A stretch of DNA of 11,623 nt from JAZTZP01 sp045637525. Lineage in GTDB: Bacteria; Bacillota; Clostridia; UBA1381. Shown here one piece after another: positions 5,353-11,623 of this stretch; positions within the stretch are counted from its first letter, which is position 1, and the number at the start of each line of letters is the position of its first letter. The position numbers and the translations under genes were made by a program. Location: the NCBI GenBank assembly GCA_045637525.1, contig JAZTZP010000012.1, positions 1-11,623 of the forward strand. Direction: 5' to 3'. Under the pieces are notes generated by a model. It did no database searches. It saw only the letters and a program-made list of their open reading frames with translations, and had not been told where the DNA came from.

Positions 5353-6414
5353 CTACCACGAAAAATCATATCCGAGAACCTTTGATACATTGTAAGCCGG
5401 AATATAAATCTCACCATCTGCAATTAATAAATGACCGCCATATTCATTCCTGCTGTACCCCACTGCCATAATACTATAATTCACATCGTTCAGCATAATA
5501 GAAGTAACCGGCAAATCCACAACATATCTGCCGTCCGCAGTGAAGAACTCCGGAGCAGGCGGTTCATCATTATATTCAACAAGGTCAGGCGTTATATTGG
5601 TGTCATAATTCAAATTAAATGCATATGTATATTTCTCATATTCATCTGTAATACCATTAACCCAACTTGATACAGCGGTTTCCGTTTTCTCCTCCATAGT
5701 ACATTCACCACCGAGAATTGCCGCAAAATCAGACAGCTTAATATATGTTTTACCGCCCGGATCACCATAAATCATATTCGACGAAGTTTTAATCATATAC
5801 TGCTTGCCATCCTTTTCAACCAAAACACCTCTTTTTAAAATCACATCATTTTTCGTTGGTCTTCTATCATCATTTACAGATTTTATTGTTCCAAAATCCG
5901 TTTCATACTTATAAAAATCCATAGGCTTTGAAATTGTAAGCTTTCTTTCTTCCTCATCCCAGTCCACATTATAGCCATGGTCTCTCATAGCCTCCGCACA
6001 TATAACTGTTCTTCCACCGATATTATAGCTTTCGATTTCTTTGCCGTTTAAAGTTGTTATAATATCCGTTTCATAATAGCTGCATACAACCTCCCCCGGA
6101 TCTGACACAGAGCTCTCGACTATTTCACCACTCATTGCCTGCAAAGAAACAAATCGGCCTCCCTTGTCTGTTATATCAAGCCGTCTTTCATTTTCATACC
6201 AATACACATCAAACCCATAGTGCCAGTTTAAAATTTCTGCATCAATACAGGTCTTTCCGCCTATGTTATAAGATGTAACCGGAGCATAATACATATAAGT
6301 TATTATATCAGTTGAATAAACCTCCCCCGCCACATCTCCCGGCGCAGCGAAAACACCCGTTGACATAGTGAACATAATTGTCACAGTTAAAATTATTGAT
6401 AATATTTTTTTCAT
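5353..6414 (-). CDS. Secreted protein with copper-amine-oxidase-like (stalk) repeats
   Basis: The 353-residue protein has a clear signal peptide (MKKILS..., cleavage probably after the VFA at residues 21-23). Two similar repeats of about 50 residues follow: 33-82 (TSYNIGGKTCIDAE ... YGFDVYWYENERRLDI) and 113-162 (ESYNIGGRTVICAE ... YNVDWDEEERKLTI). They match the pattern of copper amine oxidase N-terminal-like domains common in Clostridia surface proteins, which are structural and not enzymatic. A degenerate related segment may end the protein (IYIPAYNVSKVLGYDFSW), which closes abruptly. AAAGGGG lies 8 nt before the ATG. It is probably last in a three-gene surface operon. No terminator is visible before the kdu promoter. 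No ligand or exact role can be named. Confidence 0.82.
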   Translation of the reverse strand: MKKILSIILTVTIMFTMSTGVFAAPGDVAGEVYSTDIITYMYYAPVTSYNIGGKTCIDAEILNWHYGFDVYWYENERRLDITDKGGRFVSLQAMSGEIVESSVSDPGEVVCSYYETDIITTLNGKEIESYNIGGRTVICAEAMRDHGYNVDWDEEERKLTISKPMDFYKYETDFGTIKSVNDDRRPTKNDVILKRGVLVEKDGKQYMIKTSSNMIYGDPGGKTYIKLSDFAAILGGECTMEEKTETAVSSWVNGITDEYEKYTYAFNLNYDTNITPDLVEYNDEPPAPEFFTADGRYVVDLPVTSIMLNDVNYSIMAVGYSRNEYGGHLLIADGEIYIPAYNVSKVLGYDFSW

Positions 6415-6434
6415 TGCATTAACCCCTTTGCAGA

Positions 6435-6653
6435 TTATTTAATTTTACCAATAGTAATACTTTCCTCACCGAGAGCATCGTAAATCTCACTCATAAACAT
6501 CAGCATATCTGCCTTTTCACCGTTTCTCACAAACTGCATACGAGCCTCTATAACACCGTCTCCGATTTTATTGAATGTTACCTTCACCGATATAAATTTC
6601 TGTCGTTGTATCAGCTCCGCCGATAATTCCCGTATTGGCGGATTGAGCTGCAT
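6435..6653 (-). pseudogene. Overlapping +1 frame tail: possible frameshifted C-terminus of the SLH protein or small separate gene
   Basis: This 72-codon frame overlaps the end of the SLH gene by 86 bp, in the +1 frame. Beyond the SLH stop at 6568 it continues with a protein-like segment (VIEARMQFVRNGEKADMLMF..., ending ESITIGKIK) to a TAA at 6435, just 20 nt before the next start, a normal operon gap. No good ribosome site precedes its ATG. A GTG at 6587 has none, and an ATG at 6539 has only AGAGG 5 nt upstream. The options are a one-base indel in the SLH gene, a small coupled gene, or chance. I favour the first two but cannot decide. Confidence 0.4.
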
Positions 6654-7848
6654 ATACTCTGACGATTGTAGCTATTGCCTGTTCTGTTGTATAAGCGTCT
6701 TGCGGAGCGAATTTATTTTCTCCAACGCCGTTCATAACTCCCATATTGCACATTACTTGTATGGAATTTAAAGCCCAATCGGAAATATTCACTTCATCAT
6801 CAAAAATAAAGTACATTTCTGTAACAGGTACAGGAATAGTTTTATTTACCATTTTGTGAAGAATAACAGCAGCTTCTTCACGGGTAAGTAAGTCATCAGG
6901 TGCAAACTCCGTTTCAGATTTTCCGTTGATAATTCCCATTGCATTCAATCTGATAATCTTTGAATTTGTTGTATCGGTAAACTTATTTTCTCCCGTAACC
7001 GTGTCAACCTCTTTAATAACATTATAGCAGTAGTTGTATATAAGCTCGCAAAATTCCTCACGGGTAATAGGAGCAGGGAAATTATAATTTCCACCAACAT
7101 TTATTATATTTAATGCTATTGCTTTTTCAATATCCGATTTTGCCCATTCGCTGTATGGAACAGATGTTGCAGAGGTTTGTCCTCCTGATGAAATCTCAGA
7201 TTTATCCATATTTGATTTGTCAAAATTATCAGAAACAGGCGTAACCGTATACTCATAATCATAATCGTCTGTATCTGTGTTCTTGTTTAATTTATATTTT
7301 TCTCCGAGTTTTTCAATAGTCTTATCCTCGATTAAAGCAGTCAAAGCATCGTTGACAAGATTATATAATGATGTTTCCGGCTCTCCGGCAGCCTCTGCGA
7401 TCTTTCCTTTTTCAGCAGAATTGTTAGGAAATACAATCCCGTATTGTTCAATGCTCGTATCGGATATTTTGCCGTCAAAATATGTTGCCTTTGCACTTAA
7501 ATATGGGACAGTGTAATCAATAACATTATTTCTGTCTTCTGTAATTGAGATTGCTGATATAGCACAAGCAACCTCACTCCTCATAACAGCAGGAATGAGT
7601 TTATCAAATGACATATCTACATACTCAATTTCAAAACCAATCCTTTCAGCGATATAATTCATAAGGTCAATATCAAATCCTGTCAGCTCTCCATTTTCGT
7701 TGTAATACTCGAATGGTGGAAACTCTGCATTTATACCGACCTTGATTTTATCCGACTGCATCGGGCCGTCAACTCCGTCCGCAAAAACAGCGGTTGACAT
7801 TATAAGTAACATTGTGATTGATAAAATGATTGATAATATTTTCCTCAT
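6568..7848 (-). CDS. Cell-surface protein: shortened amino-acid-type solute-binding domain fused to three SLH repeats
   Basis: The 426-residue product has a signal peptide (cleavage near VFA, 21-23). Residues 34-118 match the first lobe of family-3 extracellular solute-binding proteins (IKVGINAEFPPFEYYNENGELTGFDIDL..., then a SITEDRNNVIDYTVPYL segment). The family's next roughly 80 residues, most of lobe two, are missing, and the sequence jumps to its C-terminal helix (NDALTALIEDKTIEKLGEKYKL, 166-187). A low-complexity D/Y/S linker leads to three SLH repeats (about 232-278, 289-333, 354-400), which bind cell-wall polymers. No transporter gene is adjacent, so uptake is unlikely; ligand sensing or a structural role is inference. 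AAGGAGG lies 8 nt before the ATG and overlaps the upstream gene's stop, indicating coupling. The C-terminus may be frameshifted. Confidence 0.85.
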   Translation of the reverse strand: MRKILSIILSITMLLIMSTAVFADGVDGPMQSDKIKVGINAEFPPFEYYNENGELTGFDIDLMNYIAERIGFEIEYVDMSFDKLIPAVMRSEVACAISAISITEDRNNVIDYTVPYLSAKATYFDGKISDTSIEQYGIVFPNNSAEKGKIAEAAGEPETSLYNLVNDALTALIEDKTIEKLGEKYKLNKNTDTDDYDYEYTVTPVSDNFDKSNMDKSEISSGGQTSATSVPYSEWAKSDIEKAIALNIINVGGNYNFPAPITREEFCELIYNYCYNVIKEVDTVTGENKFTDTTNSKIIRLNAMGIINGKSETEFAPDDLLTREEAAVILHKMVNKTIPVPVTEMYFIFDDEVNISDWALNSIQVMCNMGVMNGVGENKFAPQDAYTTEQAIATIVRVYAAQSANTGIIGGADTTTEIYIGEGNIQ

Positions 7849-7853
7849 AGTGT

Positions 7854-8825
7854 TTACCTCCTTGCTTTTTTCTTCCTGATTTTATATCCGATTACAAATC
7901 CGATAACGCCAACAAAGATAATTAAAATCAATGCACCGATTGTATATGCTGTTGTTGGATTATCAATTATCCAATAAGCAAAATTTGCATAAGTGCTTTT
8001 TAGTTTTGGTAGATTGGGCTGTGCTTCTTCGGGGAATAACTCAATTAGCTTTTCATAGTCTGCTGCCTTAATTATATAATCTCCTTGCGGAGCACTAAAC
8101 ATTTCAGTTCGGCTGTTGGCTACTTTGCAATTATCCCACATATACACGCTATATGTTTTTTCTCCCTCACAGGCGTTTATAACAAAACTATCATCACTTG
8201 ATGCCAATGTGTTTTTTACATCTTTAAGAATGATTTTATCAGCAATAGTAAAAAACTTTTCTTTGTCAATTTCGTAATTTTGTTGTCTGTTAAATAAGGC
8301 AAATTCTATTTTATCGCATTTATCTCTGTCAATCTCAAAAAGAGCTGTCAAAGAAATTTCCGCTCCTTCCTCCGTGAGAGCAGCATTTAATTTATCAATT
8401 CTTTCTTGTTCGGCCTTTTCATATTTTCCATCATTGAGATATTTTTCAAAGCGTTCCCACATATCGCCCTCAACATTTTTCAGCTTTAATGTTTTGGTGT
8501 CATAGCTTGTAACCTCAAAAATGTCTGTCGGGTTATTTTCGTCAAAGTATGTAAACAGATATACATTTCCGGGCTTAACGTTAATATCACCAACAGCATT
8601 TGCATTACTGTAATTTTGTTTTGTTCCTGTGTTTATATCTCCTTTGATTTTCTTTACAGGAGAGACGGCGACATCTCCGTTTTCAGTATAGGAAATTATC
8701 TCACCGAAAAATATATGAGCTCCGTCATGGTGTAGTAAATCCTCCGGCACGCTTCCGGCGAATACTATAACTGATAAGGAAAGCATAAGAATTGTTATGC
8801 AGATAAAACTAATTAATTTTTTCAT
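7854..8825 (-). CDS. Secreted protein of unknown function with a C-terminal membrane anchor
   Basis: I do not recognise the family. From the ATG at 8825 the product is 323 residues. It has a signal peptide (MKKLISFICITILML..., likely cut after VFA), an extracellular region of about 270 residues, one membrane helix near the C-terminus (TIGALILIIFVGVIGFVIGY) and a short positive tail (KIRKKKARR), so it is probably type I and outward facing. The early part (AHIFFGEIISY ... VSPVKKIKGD) looks beta-rich; the middle (WERFEKYLNDGKYEKAEQERIDKLNA) is helical. AAAGGATGGG precedes the start; ATG 8831 is nearly as good, and the frame opens at 8852. The stop is 5 nt before the SLH gene, whose ribosome site overlaps it. 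It is first in the three-gene surface operon and has a leader of about 275 nt. Confidence 0.82.
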   Translation of the reverse strand: MKKLISFICITILMLSLSVIVFAGSVPEDLLHHDGAHIFFGEIISYTENGDVAVSPVKKIKGDINTGTKQNYSNANAVGDINVKPGNVYLFTYFDENNPTDIFEVTSYDTKTLKLKNVEGDMWERFEKYLNDGKYEKAEQERIDKLNAALTEEGAEISLTALFEIDRDKCDKIEFALFNRQQNYEIDKEKFFTIADKIILKDVKNTLASSDDSFVINACEGEKTYSVYMWDNCKVANSRTEMFSAPQGDYIIKAADYEKLIELFPEEAQPNLPKLKSTYANFAYWIIDNPTTAYTIGALILIIFVGVIGFVIGYKIRKKKARR

Positions 8826-9100
8826 AATCATCCCATCCTTTGTATCTTTCACACGTATTAACAGGAAAAATCCCCCTCTGCTTATAATACAATTTCAAAG
8901 TCCGAAAAGTTGCATTATTATCTGTTTTTATAATATTTTTTCCGTCGCAGATGTGTACTACCGTCAACGCGATAAATAAACCGGTAACTATAAATTCATT
9001 ATTATCAGATAAGCAAATGCAATCACTACACCCTCAATACATTTTACAGTTACTCTGATTCTCATGAGGTTTAATCCCCCCCGAACAGTCACACCTCTCA
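8826..9100 (-). promoter_or_regulatory. Long 5' leader of the surface-protein operon
   Basis: About 275 nt separate the predicted transcription start (near 9100) from the first surface gene. The leader holds a candidate 25-codon peptide frame and a possible TACCG/CGGTA stem (around 8967-8987). I could match no known riboswitch class by eye and see no terminator-type hairpin with a T run. Confidence 0.5.
8988..9065 (-). CDS. Candidate small hydrophobic leader peptide, 25 residues
   Basis: ATG at 9065 to TAG at 8988, entirely within the operon leader, 35 nt downstream of the predicted transcription start. The peptide starts MRIRVTVKCIEGVV and continues with a hydrophobic stretch (IAFAYLIIMNL). 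Seven G (9076-9082) lie 10 nt upstream and could serve as a poor ribosome site. It could be a regulatory upstream frame, a small membrane peptide, or chance; 25 open codons in AT-rich DNA are weak evidence. Confidence 0.35.
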   Translation of the reverse strand: MRIRVTVKCIEGVVIAFAYLIIMNL

Positions 9101-9106
9101 AAAAAT

Positions 9107-9135
9107 ATTATACCATGTCGGCAATAAGATGTCAA
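9107..9135 (-). promoter_or_regulatory. Consensus promoter of the surface-protein operon
   Basis: On the minus strand TTGACA (9130-9135), 17 bp, TATAAT (9107-9112): both boxes are perfect and optimally spaced. It drives the three minus-strand surface genes and lies about 30 bp from the hairpin array. Confidence 0.9.
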
Positions 9136-9167
9136 TATTTTCACTTATTTTTACCACGGTTTTTGAA

Positions 9168-9528
9168 CGAATTAATTTTTATGAACAAAATTATAAATTA
9201 TAGTTTAGCGACTTAAATAAGTCGCTAAACGCGATATAAATTCCTAACGGAATTTTCGATATGTGCTAACGCACGCGATATGCCTTACGGCGCGATATGT
9301 TTGCTTCGCAAACGTTATGGAAGAAAAAATGCCATGCATTTTTTCAATATTTAATCAAACAAAAGCAAAGCTTTTGTACCTTAACGTTCGCCTTTGGCGA
9401 ACATATCGCGTTGACTTTAGTCAACATATCGCTTGCCGGCAGGCAAATATCGCGTCAGCCACAGGCTGACATATCGCTATTATAGTTTAGCACCGCTAAA
9501 CTATAATTTGTAATTTTGTTTATAAAAA
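9168..9528. repeat. Stem-loop array element, complete copy with inverted-repeat ends
   Basis: About 35-bp terminal inverted repeats (9176-9210 and 9494-9528, two mismatches) enclose twelve short stem-loops with different sequences. Examples are AAATTCC-TAAC-GGAATTT (9238-9255), GTGC-TAAC-GCAC (9263-9274), GTTTGC-TTC-GCAAAC (9299-9313), GTTCGCC-TTT-GGCGAAC (9386-9402), GTTGAC-TTTA-GTCAAC (9410-9425) and GTCAGCC-ACA-GGCTGAC (9454-9470). In the left half they are separated by GCGATAT (9231, 9275, 9292; TCGATAT at 9256). In the right half the spacer is its reverse complement ATATCGC (9403, 9426, 9447, 9471). There is no transposase and no plausible gene. A second copy starts at 11477. Confidence 0.9.
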
Positions 9529-9652
9529 AAATAATTCATTCAAAACCGTACGAATTATTTTATATGATAAAAAAGTATAAATAAAACACAAAAATTTTTG
9601 GTAAAACAGGGCGAAATGCGTGTTTTCTACATTATATTGAAGGTATTCTATA

Positions 9653-9681
9653 TTGAATTTATATATTTTTTGGGGTATAAT
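9653..9681 (+). promoter_or_regulatory. Promoter of the GH2 glycosidase gene
   Basis: TTGAAT (9653-9658), 17 bp, TATAAT (9676-9681), giving a leader of about 30 nt before the ATG at 9719. A direct repeat TATATTGAA (9633-9641 and 9649-9657) overlaps the -35 and may be an operator. The promoter rules out a longer reading frame opening with TTG at 9653. Confidence 0.78.
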
Positions 9682-9718
9682 TGAGGTAATAGAATTTATA
9701 TTGAAAGAAGGTTTTGGT

Positions 9719-11431
9719 ATGATACCGAGAAGTGAATTTCCCAATCCTCAATGGGAGAGAAAAAATTGGAAGTGTTTAAATGGCGAATGGGAATTTGAAT
9801 TTGATTTTTCAAAAAGTGCATTAGAGAGAAAACTTTACGAAAAAGAAAAATTTGCTGAAAAAATAATTGTACCGTTTTGTCCTGAAAGCGAATTGTCAGG
9901 AATCGGGTTTAAGGATTTTATTCCGGCGGTTGCATACAGAAAAAATATAACAATCAGTAAGGAAGAGCTCGATGGAAGAGTAATACTTCATTTCGGAGCG
10001 GTTGATTATGAGACAAGTGTTTTTGTAAACGGAGAAAAAGCAGGTTCGCATACAGGCGGCTACTCGTCTTTTGAGTTTGATATTACAAAGTTTCTTCATG
10101 AAGGCGAGAATATAGTGTTTGTATATGCTGAAGATGATGTGAGAAGCGGACTTCAATGTGCAGGAAAGCAGAGTGGAAAATTTGAGTCTTATGGCTGTTT
10201 TTATACACGAGTTACAGGAATATGGCAGAGTGTATGGCTTGAATTTGTACCTGAGTGCTATGTAAAGAACGCAAAATATTATACAGACATAAACGCCGGA
10301 GTTATAACAATAACAGGTGAAACTGCAGGCGTTGGAGAAGTAAATATCAAAACAGCTTTTGAAGGGAAAGAAACAGGAGCGGTAAGCGTTTATTCAACAG
10401 GCAGTTTTACAGCTTCTGTAAAGCTTTCAGAGTTGCACTTATGGGAATTGGGATGCGGAAATCTTTATGACTTGACAATATCATTTTACGGTGATACGGT
10501 TTACAGTTATTTCGGTATGAGAAATACATATCTTGACGGCAAAAAATATATGCTCAATGATAAGTCGGTATTTCAGAGGCTTGTTCTTGATCAGGGATTT
10601 TATCCGGACGGAATATATACAGCTAAAGATGACAGCGTATTCATTCGGGATATAGAATTATCTCTTGCGGCAGGATTTAACGGGGCGAGATTACATGAAA
10701 AGGTTTTTGAGCCGAGATTCTTATACTATTGCGATAAAATGGGCTACATGGTATGGGGTGAGCAAGGCAACTGGGGCTTTAACCACAGTCATCCGGAGGC
10801 TGTCGTAAGATTTATTAATGAATGGACGGAGGTTTTAAACCGGGACTTTAACCATCCGTCAATAATAGGCTGGTGCCCGTTTAATGAAACATGGGATTAT
10901 GTAGAGAAGAGAGAGCGAAACAGACTTCTTTCGACTGTGTATAAGATTACAAAGATAATAGATACCACACGTCCGTGCATTGACACAAGCGGAAATTATC
11001 ATGTTTTAACCGATATTTATGATGTTCACGATTATGAGCAGGATCCTGATAAGTTTAAGGAATACTATGCACATATAAAAGACGGCATAATAAACGATCA
11101 GATAGCACGAGCGAGCGGAACGGATTGGCAGAAATACGAAGGCGGACCTGTGTTTATCAGCGAATACGGCGGAATAAAGCTTGACACCGAAGAATACAGT
11201 AGCGGATGGGGATACGGAACATCACCGAAAACGTTAGAAGAACTGATAGACAGATATAAGCGTATGACCGATTCAATTCTCGATAATGAGGATATAATGG
11301 GATTTTGCTATACTCAGCTTTATGATGTTGAGCAGGAACAAAACGGTCTTTATACATATGAACGCAAACCGAAGTTTGATATGGAAGTATTTAAGAAGAT
11401 AAATATAAGAAAAGCTAAAATTGAAGAATAA
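9719..11431 (+). CDS. Glycoside hydrolase family 2 protein (beta-galactosidase-like)
   Basis: This is a retaining exo-glycosidase of the GH2 clan, 570 residues, with no signal peptide and therefore cytoplasmic. Domains in order: an N-terminal sugar-binding jelly roll (about 1-180; VFVNGEKAGSHTGGYSSFEFDIT near 101), an Ig-like sandwich (about 181-265), and a TIM barrel (about 275-555). The predicted acid/base is E390 (GWCPFNETW) and the nucleophile E482 (FISEYGG). The C-terminal CYTQLYDVEQEQNGLYTYERKPK lacks the N-x-K motif by which beta-glucuronidases read a uronate, so glucuronidase is less likely; the true substrate is unknown. AGAAGG lies 7 nt before the chosen ATG. The gene is monocistronic, opposite in strand to its neighbours, and bracketed by two hairpin-array copies. 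Confidence 0.92.
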   Translation: MIPRSEFPNPQWERKNWKCLNGEWEFEFDFSKSALERKLYEKEKFAEKIIVPFCPESELSGIGFKDFIPAVAYRKNITISKEELDGRVILHFGAVDYETSVFVNGEKAGSHTGGYSSFEFDITKFLHEGENIVFVYAEDDVRSGLQCAGKQSGKFESYGCFYTRVTGIWQSVWLEFVPECYVKNAKYYTDINAGVITITGETAGVGEVNIKTAFEGKETGAVSVYSTGSFTASVKLSELHLWELGCGNLYDLTISFYGDTVYSYFGMRNTYLDGKKYMLNDKSVFQRLVLDQGFYPDGIYTAKDDSVFIRDIELSLAAGFNGARLHEKVFEPRFLYYCDKMGYMVWGEQGNWGFNHSHPEAVVRFINEWTEVLNRDFNHPSIIGWCPFNETWDYVEKRERNRLLSTVYKITKIIDTTRPCIDTSGNYHVLTDIYDVHDYEQDPDKFKEYYAHIKDGIINDQIARASGTDWQKYEGGPVFISEYGGIKLDTEEYSSGWGYGTSPKTLEELIDRYKRMTDSILDNEDIMGFCYTQLYDVEQEQNGLYTYERKPKFDMEVFKKINIRKAKIEE

Positions 11432-11450
11432 AATTGACCGATACAAAGAG

Positions 11451-11475
11451 AGCGTTGCTTGGCAATGCTTTTTTT
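11451..11475 (+). terminator. Rho-independent terminator of the GH2 gene
   Basis: AGCGTTGC (11451-11458) pairs with GCAATGCT (11462-11469), with one G-U pair and a 3-nt loop, followed directly by a run of T to 11475. It lies 19 nt after the stop codon, and the second hairpin array starts immediately after the T run. Confidence 0.88.
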
Positions 11476-11476
11476 G

Positions 11477-11623
11477 TGAATAAAATTATAGTTTAGCGAC
11501 CTGAATGGTCGCTAAACGCGATATAAATCCCTAACGGGATTTTCGATATGTGCTAACGCACGCGATATGCCTGTCGGCGCGATATGTTTGCTTCGCAAAC
11601 GTTATGGAAGAAAAAATGCAAAG
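11477..11623. repeat. Stem-loop array element, second copy, cut by the window end
   Basis: This is the same order of modules as 9184-9332, in the same orientation: the GTTTAGCGACC stem (11491-11517), GCGATAT, AAATCCC-TAAC-GGGATTT (11525-11542), TCGATAT, GTGC-TAAC-GCAC (11550-11561), GCGATAT, GCC-TGTC-GGC, GCGATAT, GTTTGC-TTC-GCAAAC (11586-11600), GTTATGG and the first arm of the GAAAAAATGC stem. The left end lacks a 7-nt AATTATA segment relative to the first copy. Differences in stems are compensatory. Confidence 0.88.

Noticed and set aside
8797..8979. 60-codon plus-strand open frame opposite the surface-operon leader
   Set aside because: Shadow of the leader and signal-peptide region; no ribosome site or recognisable content.
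9100..9150. Kdu-type box upstream of the surface operon (GTGAAAATATTG resembling GTGAAAATTGCAA)
   Set aside because: There is only one imperfect copy, with no tandem partner and an insert/mismatch in the core; likely chance in AT-rich DNA.
9231..9477. CRISPR array
   Set aside because: The recurring unit is only 7 bp and changes strand at the midpoint, the segments between are palindromes of 10-20 nt, and no cas genes are present.
9263..9485. Two overlapping plus-strand open frames of 62-68 codons
   Set aside because: Both run through the stem-loop array, and the palindromic modules dictate their sequence; no ribosome site.
9653..9718. Longer GH2 start at TTG 9653
   Set aside because: This TTG is the -35 box of the gene's promoter; the ATG at 9719 has AGAAGG at good spacing and gives a normal GH2 N-terminus.

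Overview
The window comes from a low-GC, Gram-positive Clostridia-type bacterium, probably an anaerobic gut commensal. Supporting signs are strong AGGAGG ribosome sites, TTGACA-17-TATAAT promoters, the rpmG-secE-nusG-rplK-rplA order, surface proteins with SLH and copper-amine-oxidase-like repeats, and many short-hairpin intergenic repeats. This rests on gene content and codon style only; no 16S or database comparison was possible.

Layout. (1) Bases 1-200 hold part of an intergenic element built of small hairpins. (2) Bases 217-2735, minus strand: the translation/secretion/transcription operon rpmG-secE-nusG-rplK-rplA. It has a promoter nested in the terminator of the preceding operon, two L1-binding-like mRNA hairpins (before rplK and before rplA) and a strong terminator after rplA. 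(3) Bases 2786-5320, minus strand: a uronate catabolism pair, kduI-kduD. kduI is fused in frame to a methionine-free, discoidin-like N-terminal region. The promoter has two 13-bp direct repeats spaced 21 bp. (4) Bases 5353-9135, minus strand: three secreted or surface protein genes (a C-terminally membrane-anchored protein, a shortened solute-binding domain fused to SLH repeats, and a protein with copper-amine-oxidase-like repeats). They are read from a perfect promoter with a leader of about 275 nt that holds a candidate 25-residue peptide. (5) Bases 9168-9528: a 350-bp array of twelve different stem-loops separated by GCGATAT / ATATCGC spacers, with inverted-repeat ends. (6) Bases 9653-11475, plus strand: a monocistronic GH2 glycosidase gene with its own promoter and terminator. 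(7) From 11477: a second copy of the hairpin array in the same orientation, cut by the window end.

How the genes work together. KduI and KduD carry out consecutive steps that convert 5-keto-4-deoxyuronate (from pectin or glycosaminoglycan oligosaccharides) to 2-keto-3-deoxygluconate. The cytoplasmic GH2 enzyme could supply oligosaccharide breakdown, but it has its own promoter, so a shared pathway is only inference. The ribosomal operon appears to be self-regulated by L1.

The most unusual items are the hairpin array, with compensatory stem changes between its two copies, the KduI fusion with a probable ATT start and an internal ribosome site, and the promoter placed inside a terminator hairpin.
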